45,756 bases of DNA from a virus. The translations under genes and the position numbers were made by a program. The notes beneath the pieces are model-generated. The model had not been told where the DNA came from. It searched no databases and worked only from the letters and a program-made list of their open reading frames with translations. Below, piece after piece: positions 22,870 through 31,723 of this stretch. Each line of letters starts with the position of its first letter. Within the stretch, counting starts at the first letter, position 1. The stretch is taken from the IMG/VR virus record IMGVR_UViG_3300036766_000833, positions 1-45,756 of that record; one strand, given 5' to 3'.

Positions 22870-23889
22870 ATGGCCACGACCATCGACGCGAGCGCCATCT
22901 TCAGCGGCGCTCCGGTCAGCCTCACCTACGACGGCGTCGAATGTGGCGCCACCATCAGCGCCCCGAAGTTCGGCATCGAGGTCGAATCCGGGGCACCCGT
23001 CTTCACGAACGCCGGCGGCCCCGTCAAGGGCACGGCGATCAACCGCAAGGCGGTCCCCTCGGTCGAGTTCGAGGTGAACGAGATCACCGCGCAGAAGCTC
23101 GCCTGGGCGCTCCCGGGCTGCACCGCGACCTCGTCGGCATCGGTCGGCCAGCCCAGGGCCGGACTCACCACGACGCTCGCCGCCGACCCCGCCCTCGGGG
23201 CGACCATCATCAGCTTGACCAGCGTCACGACCGTCAACGTCAACGACTTCATCCGCATCGGCACCACGCTGACCGAGGCTGCCTGCGAGGTCGTGAAGGT
23301 CACGACGGTCGGCACCGCGGGCGGTGGGAACACCGTCGTCGAGAACAGCGCCGGTGGCGGCCTGCTCATCGATCATGCCAACGGTGAAGATGTCAAGACC
23401 GTCACCGGGACGGTTCTCGCCGCTCCGTCTGTCGCCGGGGCCACGAACATCAAGATCGACAGCGTCACCGCTCTCAGCATCGGGGACTTCGTCCGCATCG
23501 GCTACGTCGGCCACTACGAGACCCGCGTCCTCACCGCGGTCGGGACGACCGGACCCGCGGGCACCGGCCTCGACTTCGCCATCCCGCTCACCCGCGATCA
23601 TGGGCTCGACGAGTGGGTCATCGAGGTCACGGGCCTCGGCGGGACGACGATCGCGTGGACGCTCGGGCGCATCGACTCGTCGGCCTATCAGGACCTCGTC
23701 CTGACCGACATCGGCGCCGACGGCCGCACGCTCATCCTCACGATCACCGATGCCATGAGCGCCGAATCCCAGGCGATGGAGTTCAGCGACGACCCGGCGG
23801 CGCCGCTCGGACTGGCGATGAAGTTCAGCGGCTACTACGACCCCGCCGCGCCGCGCGTCGTGCCGTTCACCATCGTGTTCAGCAACTGA
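22870..23889 (+). CDS. major tail (tube) protein with two inserted beta modules
   Basis: 339 aa. The tube-protein fold is formed by residues 1-98 (SAIFSGAPVSLTYDGVECGA, GTAINRKAVPSVEFEVNEIT) and 254-339 (WTLGRIDSSAYQDLVLTDIG, APRVVPFTIVFSN). Between them lie two tandem copies of a module (100-178 and 180-253) related to the one in the head-closure protein. Each has L-AA/TLAA, GAT-x-I, NDFIRIG or GDFVRIG and a DH...V ending. These domains would project from the tube surface. Shine-Dalgarno AAAGGA upstream. Confidence 0.75.
   Translation: MATTIDASAIFSGAPVSLTYDGVECGATISAPKFGIEVESGAPVFTNAGGPVKGTAINRKAVPSVEFEVNEITAQKLAWALPGCTATSSASVGQPRAGLTTTLAADPALGATIISLTSVTTVNVNDFIRIGTTLTEAACEVVKVTTVGTAGGGNTVVENSAGGGLLIDHANGEDVKTVTGTVLAAPSVAGATNIKIDSVTALSIGDFVRIGYVGHYETRVLTAVGTTGPAGTGLDFAIPLTRDHGLDEWVIEVTGLGGTTIAWTLGRIDSSAYQDLVLTDIGADGRTLILTITDAMSAESQAMEFSDDPAAPLGLAMKFSGYYDPAAPRVVPFTIVFSN
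23167..23403 (+). repeat. inserted beta module, copy 2 (tail tube)
   Basis: Residues 100-178 of the tube protein: TTLAADPALGATIISLTSVT, NDFIRIG, EVVKVTTVG and LLIDHANGEDVKTV align in order with copies 1 and 3. Confidence 0.65.
23407..23628 (+). repeat. inserted beta module, copy 3 (tail tube)
   Basis: Residues 180-253: GTVLAAPSVAGATNIKIDSV, GDFVRIG, ETRVLTAVGTTG and IPLTRDHGLDEWVIEV. Closest to copy 1 at its end (PL-x-x-DH). Confidence 0.65.
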
Positions 23890-23890
23890 G

Positions 23891-24379
23891 ATGGACACCC
23901 GTAGCCCGGAGGATCGTCTCGCGATGGTCCTTCGGATCGCGGTGGGCGGCGTCGAGAAGATCGTCCCGACGCTGCCCCTCCGCGCCGGTCGCGAATGGCT
24001 AGCCGCGATCTATGCGGATCGGCCGAGCGGCTTTTCCGTGCCCGCAACCGTTGACACCTGGACGCTGGGGGATGTCTCGGAGTTCACCAACCTGTCGGAC
24101 GATGTGCTCCTCGACGTCATCACCAGTTACGACCGCACCGGGGCGCTCGGTGATCGCGCATGGCTCGAGGACAACGCCGACTCGATGCAGCTCGGCCACG
24201 CCGCCGAGCAGATGATCGCGGCGGCGTCCTATTTCGCCGAGAGCCCGTGGCTGCTTCTGGTCGCCCTGGTCGCCCGGAGGGTCGCCGGATCGAGCTCCCC
24301 GAGCTCTACGAATGGGCCCTCGCCCACTGGGGCCTCGACCCCCAAGCGCTCGAAGCGCGCCTCGACGCGGCCGCGCTAG
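23891..24379 (+). CDS. tail assembly chaperone (gpG-like)
   Basis: 162 aa ATG 23891, directly behind the tube gene, as expected. Helical core LTLPLRAGREWLAA-like and SEFTNLSDDVLLDVITSY; AASYFAESPWLLLVALVARR is a conserved-looking final helix. After about residue 136 the frame becomes Ser/Pro-rich junk, while the -1 frame becomes protein-like (IELPELYEWALAHW), as in G/GT programmed frameshifting. Chaperones of this kind coat the tape measure during tail assembly. Confidence 0.75.
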   Translation: MDTRSPEDRLAMVLRIAVGGVEKIVPTLPLRAGREWLAAIYADRPSGFSVPATVDTWTLGDVSEFTNLSDDVLLDVITSYDRTGALGDRAWLEDNADSMQLGHAAEQMIAAASYFAESPWLLLVALVARRVAGSSSPSSTNGPSPTGASTPKRSKRASTRPR

Positions 24380-24630
24380 AGATGCTCTGGGACGCGGGCC
24401 AGCAGCGCGTCACGCGGGAGGGCCGGGAACGGCTCGCCGAGCTGTACGTCGGCGTCCGTGACGGTTACCTCGCGGGTGAGGTGGCCATCGGTCGGGCGAA
24501 GGTGCGCGGTGACGCCCTGCCGGCCTATGCCCGGGGGCCGGAGCTGGTCCGCGATCCCGCTGCGCGAACAGCGACGCTCGCCCGCCTCGCCGCGATGTTC
24601 CCGGGTGCCGTGAGAGAAGGGAGGGCCTGA
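24160..24630 (+). CDS. tail chaperone -1 frame extension (gpT-like)
   Basis: The -1 frame relative to the gpG-like gene is protein-like from about 24285: RRIELPELYEWALAHWGLD, LYVGVRDGYLAGEVAIGRAK. It ends just before the tape measure gene. Whether it is made as a GT fusion by -1 slippage or from its own ATG (24160) is not settled. No canonical X-XXY-YYZ heptamer is evident; the triplicated GGTCGCC stretch at 24269-24296 is the likeliest region. Confidence 0.6.
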   Translation: MARGQRRLDAARPRRRADDRGGVLFRREPVAASGRPGRPEGRRIELPELYEWALAHWGLDPQALEARLDAAALEMLWDAGQQRVTREGRERLAELYVGVRDGYLAGEVAIGRAKVRGDALPAYARGPELVRDPAARTATLARLAAMFPGAVREGRA

Positions 24631-24633
24631 GCC

Positions 24634-27156
24634 ATCCAGATCGGGGACATCTTCTTCGCGCTCCGCGGTGAGGACGGCCAGCTCGTCGTCGATGCCCAGA
24701 AGGCCGGGCAGAAGGCCGGGCAATCCTTCAACCAGACCTTTGGCGCGTCGCTCAAGCGCGCCTCCGGCGGTGCCTTGGGCGCGGGCATCGGCGCGGCCGT
24801 CGTCGGCGGTCTCGCGAGTTCAGCGATCGCATTCGGGCACTTCCAGGAGCGGATGAACGAGGTCTTCACGCTCCTTCCGGATTTGAGCCAGTCGGCGATG
24901 GGCCAGATGACCGAGGACGTGAAGGCCTTTGCCCGCGAGACCGGCAGGACGACCGACGAGGTGATCCCCGCGCTCTACCAGGCGATCTCCGCCGGCGTCC
25001 CGCCCGAGAACGTGTTCGATTTCCTACGGACTGCGAACGAGGCGGCGGTCGCGGGAGCTGCTTCGACACAGGACTCGGTCAACCTGCTTTCGGCCGTGAC
25101 GAAGGCCTACGGCGACACGTCGGCCGAGGCCGTCAAGAAGGTCGCTGACCTCGCTTTCACGACGGTCAAGCTCGGCCAGACAACGTATCCCGAACTGGCC
25201 GCCTCGATCGGCAAGGTCACGCCGCTCGCGGCTGCCCTCGGCGTCCAGCAGGAGGAGCTGTTCGGGATCACGGCGACCCTCTCGGGCGTCACGGGCAACA
25301 CGGCCGAGGTGATGACGCAGCAGAAGGCCGTCATGACCGCGCTCATCAAGACCAATCCGCAGATGGCGGCTGGGCTCAAGGCCATGGGCTTCGAATCTGG
25401 CCAGGCGGCAGTCCAGTCGCTCGGGCTCATGGGCACCTTGGACGGCCTGACGAAGGTCACCGGCGGTAGTACGCAGCAGCTCGCCGAGATGCTCGGCTCG
25501 GCCGAGGCACTAACCGCGGTTCTCGCTCTGACCGGAGCGCAGTCTGATGTCGCTGCGGACAAGATCGGCCAGATGGGCGAGGCGACGGGCAGCGTCAATG
25601 CGGCCTTCAAGACGATGGACGAGGGCGTCGCCGCGAGTGGCCGAAAGTTCCTCGCTTCGCTGGAGACGTTCGGACTGGGGGTCGGCGAGATGCTCGCCAA
25701 GTTCGGCCCCCTGCCGCAAATCATCGCCATGACCTTCGGGCCGGGACTCACGCGGGCCATCGGGGGCGCGCTCGGGGGCCTCGCCGGCTTCTTCGGCCCG
25801 AAGCTTCTCGCGCTCATCCTGCCCCCGGCCATCGCGTCGGGGGCGACCACCGGCGCGGCGATGGGCGGGGCGACGGCCTCGACCGCGGTCGCTGTCGAAG
25901 GGGCAGGAGTCGCGGCCGGCCAGGCTGTCGTGGCGGCAGAGGCGGCGCCGGCCGCGATCGCCGCCGGCACGACGCTCGGTGGGATCCTGGGACGGGCGCT
26001 GGGGCTCGCTGCAGCGCTGGCTATCCCGGCGGCGATCCTCGCGGCGGGCGTGGTAATCGGGACGGAGTTCAGGAAGCTCCTCCCCGAGGCATTCAGGTCA
26101 CCCGGCGGGATCCATTCCCTGACACAGCAGGCGAAGGCGGATGCGAAGGCCGCTGGCGAGAGCGTCCCCGTCGCGTTCGCATCCGGGCTCACGCGGGGCT
26201 CGCTCGGCATGGGCGACTCGGTCACGGCCGCCGGCGCGGCCGCGACGACGGGCTTCGCCACCGGCGTCGAGACGGGGCTGCCGGCCGTCGAGGTCGCCGC
26301 GGCGGACGTCGTCACCACCTTCGGCACGGCGATGACGTACCTGGGCATCGACAAGGTGGCGACCCAGACCGGCATCGACGGGATGACCGCGCTGGCCGCG
26401 GGCATCGAGTCGGCGCGCCAGCAGCCGCTCGACGCCTTCGCCACCCTCCAGGGGATGCTCAAGAATCAGATGAGCAGCACGCAGGAAGCCGCCCGGCTCG
26501 CCGGCCAACTGACGAGCACGGACCTCGCGAAGGGTCTCCGCTCGAAGGATCCTGCCGTGAAGGCCCAGGCCATCGCGACGCAGAAGATCATCCTCGAGCG
26601 CCTCGCCGAGCTCCGAAGCGCCCACGGCCTCGGGCAGGTCGCGATGGACAAGCTGGCGGCCGGGATGCGCTCGAAGGATCCGACGATCCGCGCGTCGGCG
26701 GCGGCGGCGGTGGCAGCCGTGAGCGCCGTGCTGGAGTCGCTGAAGGTCCCCGCCGCCAAGGCTGGTGCCGATGCCGGAGATGCGTTCGCGGCGGCCGTGA
26801 AGGCCTCCGCGCTGGCGTCGCTGAAGGGGTCCGAGATCTGGGCCCTCCACATGAACTCGCCGACCCCAGCCCCCAAGCCGCTCCCCGGGCACCACAGTGG
26901 TGCATGGAACATCCCCCTGACGGGTCCCGCCTTCCTCCAGGCTGGCGAGATGGTTATCCGGGCTGCGGACGCGGCCGCCGTTCGGCAGGGTAGCGCCGTC
27001 GTCACCGCAGCGGGGCCCAAGGCGACCGGCGACAACACCTACAACATCACGGTTCCCGTGACCGGCCTCCTGAAGGCCGTGACGCCGGAGGACGTGGCGC
27101 GGCCGATGCGACGCCTCGCTTCGCTCGGCTACCTCGGAGGGGTGAGCAGTGGCTAA
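24634..27156 (+). CDS. tape measure protein
   Basis: About 840 aa. The expected N-terminus (IGDIFFALRGEDGQL, AQKAGQKAGQSF) starts at 24634-24640, but no ATG/GTG/TTG precedes it in frame after the chaperone stop at 24628. The first ordinary candidate is TTG 24775, which would lose 47 conserved-looking residues. AAGGGAGG (24617-24624) sits 9 nt before ATC 24634. The TMP core is 60-250 (TEDVKAFARETGRTTDEVIP, TTYPELAASIGKVTPLAAAL), followed by hydrophobic helices 270-420 and Ala-rich coiled regions. It sets tail length. Confidence 0.85.
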   Translation: MQIGDIFFALRGEDGQLVVDAQKAGQKAGQSFNQTFGASLKRASGGALGAGIGAAVVGGLASSAIAFGHFQERMNEVFTLLPDLSQSAMGQMTEDVKAFARETGRTTDEVIPALYQAISAGVPPENVFDFLRTANEAAVAGAASTQDSVNLLSAVTKAYGDTSAEAVKKVADLAFTTVKLGQTTYPELAASIGKVTPLAAALGVQQEELFGITATLSGVTGNTAEVMTQQKAVMTALIKTNPQMAAGLKAMGFESGQAAVQSLGLMGTLDGLTKVTGGSTQQLAEMLGSAEALTAVLALTGAQSDVAADKIGQMGEATGSVNAAFKTMDEGVAASGRKFLASLETFGLGVGEMLAKFGPLPQIIAMTFGPGLTRAIGGALGGLAGFFGPKLLALILPPAIASGATTGAAMGGATASTAVAVEGAGVAAGQAVVAAEAAPAAIAAGTTLGGILGRALGLAAALAIPAAILAAGVVIGTEFRKLLPEAFRSPGGIHSLTQQAKADAKAAGESVPVAFASGLTRGSLGMGDSVTAAGAAATTGFATGVETGLPAVEVAAADVVTTFGTAMTYLGIDKVATQTGIDGMTALAAGIESARQQPLDAFATLQGMLKNQMSSTQEAARLAGQLTSTDLAKGLRSKDPAVKAQAIATQKIILERLAELRSAHGLGQVAMDKLAAGMRSKDPTIRASAAAAVAAVSAVLESLKVPAAKAGADAGDAFAAAVKASALASLKGSEIWALHMNSPTPAPKPLPGHHSGAWNIPLTGPAFLQAGEMVIRAADAAAVRQGSAVVTAAGPKATGDNTYNITVPVTGLLKAVTPEDVARPMRRLASLGYLGGVSSG

Positions 27157-27607
27157 CGCGCTCGCGGTGATCGGGCTCACCTACGGGGGCACGGACATCC
27201 AGAACTCGTCGATCGGGACCTTCCTGGAGATCCGGCGCGGGCTCAACGAGATCCCGGAGGTCCGAGGCATCGACACGATCATCCCCAGCGCGGTCGGGCG
27301 GCGTCTTCGGAACCGCGTGAAGGATCGGCGGATCATCGAGCTTTTCGGCTACGTGGCGGGCACGGGATCGGGCGAGGCGGCGCAGCGGAGCAGCTTCCGG
27401 ACCCAGGTCGCGGCGCTGAAGGCGCTCTTCGACCCGACGGTCAGCCGGAGCCTCGTAGCAACGCTGGAGAACGGCGGGACGGGGACCATCGCAGCGCGGA
27501 CGTTGACGATGATCTGGGGCGATGCATGGAGCGAAGATCTGAGCCCCTCGTTCGCGAGCGTGTCGATCGAGCTTGAGAGCGTCGCCCCCGAGTGGACCAT
27601 CACCTAA
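27149..27607 (+). CDS. distal tail protein-like
   Basis: 152 aa from GTG 27149, overlapping the tape-measure stop. Beta-rich: LTYGGTDIQNSSIGTFLEI, GIDTIIPSAVGRR, RIIELFGYVAG, then a second sheet ending SVSIELESVAPEW. Position after the tape measure and before the hub matches Dit-type proteins that start the baseplate. Family by position and size. Confidence 0.6.
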   Translation: MANALAVIGLTYGGTDIQNSSIGTFLEIRRGLNEIPEVRGIDTIIPSAVGRRLRNRVKDRRIIELFGYVAGTGSGEAAQRSSFRTQVAALKALFDPTVSRSLVATLENGGTGTIAARTLTMIWGDAWSEDLSPSFASVSIELESVAPEWTIT

Positions 27608-29689
27608 ATGGGCGCGCTCTACTTCGACCTGTGGCCCGCCAATGGCCTGAAGGGGACGGCGACCGGGGAGCTGACCAGCGCCTTCGGCAAGACGATGCGC
27701 GTCGAGCACGACGCGCTGGGCTCGGGCAAGTTCAGCATCAACCGCCACGACGCGCAGGCCGCCTGGGTCGTCACCGGCGCCCTGATCCGCGTCCGGCTCG
27801 TCGCCGGTGGTCCCTTCGCCTACAACGACGCGCGCTACGTCTTCGCCTTCTTCATCGACGAGGGCGAGGATGTCACCGTCAGCCCCGACGAGGAGGGCGG
27901 TGAGGACTACCTGCGCGGCGGGCGCGGCATCCTGACCTACGTCCAGCGGGCGATCATGTACCACGTCAACACGCTCGGCCCGGATCAGCCGGTCGACGGC
28001 GAGTGGCGCTGGACGAACAGCAAGTACGGCGCGATCCTCAACCGCATCTACGACGAGGCCGCGGCGCGGACGCCCTCCCCGATCGCCGACGCGACCCAGG
28101 ACTTCACGGCGACCCTCGACTCGGCAGGCGTCGCCTGGCCGAGCTTCACGGGCGACTTCGCCCTGCCGGTCGGCCTCGACCACCTCAGCGCCATCGCGAA
28201 GCTCCAGGACGTCGGGCTCCAGGTACGGATGACGCCCGCGCTCGTGCTCCAGGCGTACAACGACTACAGCCGCGACATGACGGCCTCGATCACGTTCAAC
28301 AAGGGCGTGAACATCCGCGAAGCGGCAACCCGCGCGATCCACGCGTCGCCCGTGAAGAGCCGGATGCTCGTGCAGGGCAAGACGAAGGCCGGCGTGATGA
28401 TCTTCACCGAGGTCATCGACGCGGCCATCGAGGCCGACCCAAAGATCGGCCGGCGCGAGGGGTTCGTGCAGTACGAGGCGACGGCCACGACTTCGGAGCT
28501 GACGAAAGCGGGCCAGCAGGCGCTGAAGCGCCTGAAGAACCGGGCGGACGGTCCGCAGACGATCGGCGTGACCTACGGGGCCGACGACGGGTCCGAGGTC
28601 GGCGCCGGGCACTACCGGCCCTTCACCGACTACCGCGAGGGCGACAAGGTCATCGTCAACATCCCCGGCGAGTACAGCAGCTCGCCGGCGCAGATCAAGG
28701 CCATCCAGCTCGACGAGACGGAGGGCGGCGAGGCCGATCCCACGATCGAGTTCACCGACATCCCCTTCGATCCGCTGGCGACGCTGGACACGCTCACGGG
28801 CACGCTCACGGGGAAGAAGGGTGCGCAGCCCTGCATCGTGACCTGTGAGGACCTGGCACAGGTCACCGGACGCGCCCCCGTCACCGCGGGCGCATCCTGC
28901 TCCGGCACCCCGGAGCCGCATTTCGCTCGGCGCCGGGACGGCGAGGACAGCGTTTCGGGCATCGCGGCCGCGACCAGTGAGTTCGGCTCGTGGGTCTGGT
29001 TCAACAGCGCCTATACCACGGTCGGCTGCCTCCCCGGCGGTGGCGGTTGGTCCGGCTATAACGACGAGGATCTCGGTTTCAAGTTCACCGCACCCGCCGA
29101 CGCCGTGACGAACCTCGGGCTGCTCGTGACCATCAACGCCAGCGCCATCAGCAAGACGACCTACACCGGCGGCTGGGAGATTCGCCTCCTGCAGGGCGCC
29201 ATGACGAAGTTCGGCCAGGGCAGCCCCATCGCGGGCGGTCCCGAGTCCGGCAGCACGACCATCTACCTCCCGCGCTCCCTGGTCTCGTGGGGCGGCGAGA
29301 ACTGGCTCATCTTCCATCCCCGCTGGCTCTGCGCCCGCGACGCGTTCTTCTGCAACGCGGCGGCCTACTTCGGCAACCCCCACGATGACGGCCGCGGTCA
29401 GAGCGGCGCCTACAGCAACCTCGGCATCTCGACGGTCTGCGTCGCGCAGTTCGCGAGCGGGGTAACGGGCATGGCGCCGGGCGTGGCGGGCTACGGCGCG
29501 GTGGACGGCCTCAACCGGCTCTTCACGCTCATCGGCTGGACCGGTGCCGGGCCGGTGAACTACAGCATCAACGGCCTCGAACAGCCGACCGGCGGCCTGG
29601 TGCTCGACGGCACGGCGAAGACGGCGACGCTCGATGCCCCGCCGCCCTCGGGCTCCGTCACACTGTTCACGTATCCGGTAAGCGCTTGA
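27608..29689 (+). CDS. tail hub (Tal-like) protein with C-terminal adhesin-like part
   Basis: 693 aa. Residues 1-410 resemble a phage hub: FGKTMRVEHDALGSGKFSIN, RLVAGGPFAYNDARYVFAFF, KTKAGVMIFTEVIDAAI. Residues 410-693 differ: Cys-rich (CIVTCEDL, ASCSGTPEP) and then a beta-sandwich (TYTGGWEIRLLQGAMTKFG, GGENWLIFHPRWLCARD) like a receptor-binding or carbohydrate-binding domain. A joint hub plus adhesin would contact the host surface. Confidence 0.6.
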   Translation: MGALYFDLWPANGLKGTATGELTSAFGKTMRVEHDALGSGKFSINRHDAQAAWVVTGALIRVRLVAGGPFAYNDARYVFAFFIDEGEDVTVSPDEEGGEDYLRGGRGILTYVQRAIMYHVNTLGPDQPVDGEWRWTNSKYGAILNRIYDEAAARTPSPIADATQDFTATLDSAGVAWPSFTGDFALPVGLDHLSAIAKLQDVGLQVRMTPALVLQAYNDYSRDMTASITFNKGVNIREAATRAIHASPVKSRMLVQGKTKAGVMIFTEVIDAAIEADPKIGRREGFVQYEATATTSELTKAGQQALKRLKNRADGPQTIGVTYGADDGSEVGAGHYRPFTDYREGDKVIVNIPGEYSSSPAQIKAIQLDETEGGEADPTIEFTDIPFDPLATLDTLTGTLTGKKGAQPCIVTCEDLAQVTGRAPVTAGASCSGTPEPHFARRRDGEDSVSGIAAATSEFGSWVWFNSAYTTVGCLPGGGGWSGYNDEDLGFKFTAPADAVTNLGLLVTINASAISKTTYTGGWEIRLLQGAMTKFGQGSPIAGGPESGSTTIYLPRSLVSWGGENWLIFHPRWLCARDAFFCNAAAYFGNPHDDGRGQSGAYSNLGISTVCVAQFASGVTGMAPGVAGYGAVDGLNRLFTLIGWTGAGPVNYSINGLEQPTGGLVLDGTAKTATLDAPPPSGSVTLFTYPVSA

Positions 29690-29691
29690 CC

Positions 29692-31305
29692 ATGTTGCTC
29701 ATCGACCTCGTAGCGCAGGTTCAGCGGCTCTTGCCGATCCGCTTCGGCGGCACGGGCAACGACCAGGGCCTCGGTCGCGGCGTGGTCCTGCTCTACTCGA
29801 ACGTCAGCGGCGCGACCATCGCCCTCTACTCGCTCGTGAAGCTGAAGAGCACCAACGACGACACGCGCGTCATCCTGACCAGCGCGGCCAACAGCCGCGA
29901 TACCCTCGGCGTCGTCGTGGGGCGCGTCATCACGACGGGCGCGCTCGCGGGAGAGTGGGAGGCCGTGGCGCCCGCCGACGGCGACGGCGCAGCGGTCATG
30001 GTGAGCGGGCGGACGCTGGTCCTCGTCGCCGCGGCCGTGACGCGCGGCCAGTTCGCATCGAGTTCCGCGACGGCGGGCAAGGCGCAGGGCACCTCGACCC
30101 TGCCGCCGATCGGGACCTTCGGGATCTTCGAGGCTGGCGGCTCGACGCAGGCGATCGTCCGGCTCTCCGGCGGTGCGACGAGCACCGCGCCCGAGGCCGT
30201 CAAGCAGCAGGGCACGAGCAAGGTCACCGACCTCACGACGCTCGACTTCACGGACTCGCTGCGCGTCCATGCCTCCGGCGGCATCGCGGCGGTCGAACTG
30301 GAGCCGTCCCGCGCCTTCCTCGATGCGTTGCAGGTCAAGGTCGCCGATGCCGGGGCGCTGTTCACGGCCCCCTCGCCCGCGTCGGGCACCGAGACGCTGC
30401 GCCCGACGAGCGACGCCGAGACGCTCGCGGCCATCACCTACGTCCCGTCCGGCTCCACGGGCTGGAATCTCGTGGACGAGGCGGTCCTCGACACGACCGA
30501 CTATTACGTGGCGACGGCTGACAACACGCCCTGGTACGTCATCCACGGCCTCGCGGCCACGGCGCTCGACGCGAGCAAGCGCATCACGAGCATCACGCTC
30601 TACGCGAACTGCAGCGCGCCCAACCCGCACAGCGACGCGTTCATCAAGATGCGCGACCCGCAAACCGGCGTCATCTCCAATGTCCACCAGTTCAATCCGG
30701 TGGATGCCCCCACGCCGGATACCGTGACGCTCACCACGCGGCCCTGGGACTCGCTGCCCTGGACGCTCGATGACCTTCGGCATCTCCAGGCCGGCGTCGG
30801 CCAGGATGGTTCCAACTACCTCAACACGAAGGTCCGCCAGGTCTACCTAGAGGTCAACTGGACGGCGCCGAAGACCGTCGAGAGCGTGCTTCAGCAGGTC
30901 GCGACGACTGTGGGCCTGGACCATGGCGGCCTTGTCGGTCTGGCCGACGACGACCACACGCAATATCAGAAGGAATCCGAGAAGGCGGCGGCCTCCGGCT
31001 ACGCCTCGCTCGACTCCGGGACGAAGGTGCCAGCGGCGCAGATCGCGACCGGCACTCCCGATGGGACGAAGTTCCTCCGCGATGACCGCACGTGGCAGAC
31101 CGTGGCCGCCGGCAGCATCACCGTCGAGGAGGCCGACGGGACACCCTCGGTCGGGGGCATCAGCAAGATCAAGGTCGGCAACAGCGACCTGACCGACGAG
31201 GGCGGGGGCGTCGTGCGCATCAAGACAGCAGCCGACGCGGCCGGCGGCGCCGACGCGCGCGCTTTGCGGATCGCGAAGGTCTACGCCGCACTCACCTTCC
31301 GCTGA
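29692..31305 (+). CDS. tail fibre protein
   Basis: 537 aa; ATG 29692 (a TTG at 29686 is less likely). LLPIRFGGTGNDQGLGRG at the start is typical of fibre shafts. The end holds HGGLVGLADDDHTQYQKESE and GYASLDSGTKVPAAQIATG with KFLRDDRTW, the repeat-like trimer segments of phage fibres. Residues 245-400 form a separate beta domain. Probable host-recognition fibre. Confidence 0.8.
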   Translation: MLLIDLVAQVQRLLPIRFGGTGNDQGLGRGVVLLYSNVSGATIALYSLVKLKSTNDDTRVILTSAANSRDTLGVVVGRVITTGALAGEWEAVAPADGDGAAVMVSGRTLVLVAAAVTRGQFASSSATAGKAQGTSTLPPIGTFGIFEAGGSTQAIVRLSGGATSTAPEAVKQQGTSKVTDLTTLDFTDSLRVHASGGIAAVELEPSRAFLDALQVKVADAGALFTAPSPASGTETLRPTSDAETLAAITYVPSGSTGWNLVDEAVLDTTDYYVATADNTPWYVIHGLAATALDASKRITSITLYANCSAPNPHSDAFIKMRDPQTGVISNVHQFNPVDAPTPDTVTLTTRPWDSLPWTLDDLRHLQAGVGQDGSNYLNTKVRQVYLEVNWTAPKTVESVLQQVATTVGLDHGGLVGLADDDHTQYQKESEKAAASGYASLDSGTKVPAAQIATGTPDGTKFLRDDRTWQTVAAGSITVEEADGTPSVGGISKIKVGNSDLTDEGGGVVRIKTAADAAGGADARALRIAKVYAALTFR

Positions 31306-31315
31306 GAGGAGCACG

Positions 31316-31723
31316 ATGGCCGCCAACATCGACCCGATCTACGTCCTTGCCTCGAACTGCAAGGGCGTGACGTTCGTCAACGCCGACGGCACGGCGAAGA
31401 AGACGCTCTTCACCGCCGGGGCGAACGGCTCGCTGCTCACCGACCTCAACATCACGTCCGATGACACCGCGCTGATGAACCTCGACCTGTTCCTGAAGGA
31501 CGGCACGACCTCGTTCGCGCTCGGGACGATCCCGGTCGCCATCGGCGCTGGTACTACCGCGGCCTCGAACGCGGTGAACGGGCTCGACGCGGCGAAGCTG
31601 CCGGGGCTCGCGGCCGACGGGACGCTCTGGCTGCCGACCCTCTGGACGCTGGAGGGTGCGGTCAAGGTCGCCGTCACCGCCGCGAAGACTGTGACCGTCC
31701 TCGCGCTCGGTGGAGATTATTGA
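31316..31723 (+). CDS. fibre-associated protein, 135 aa
   Basis: Good GAGAGGAG site before ATG. Beta-rich: GVTFVNADGTAKKTLFTAG, GSLLTDLNITSDDTALMNL, WTLEGAVKVAVTAAKTVTVL. Small proteins of this kind lie beside fibre genes in many tailed phages and may be part of the tail tip. Family not assigned. Overlaps the next ATG. Confidence 0.5.
   Translation: MAANIDPIYVLASNCKGVTFVNADGTAKKTLFTAGANGSLLTDLNITSDDTALMNLDLFLKDGTTSFALGTIPVAIGAGTTAASNAVNGLDAAKLPGLAADGTLWLPTLWTLEGAVKVAVTAAKTVTVLALGGDY

Noticed and set aside
24628-24640. TGA read-through fusing chaperone and tape measure
   Set aside because: The two are in the same frame, but the strong ribosome site before 24634 argues for separate initiation; kept only as an alternative.
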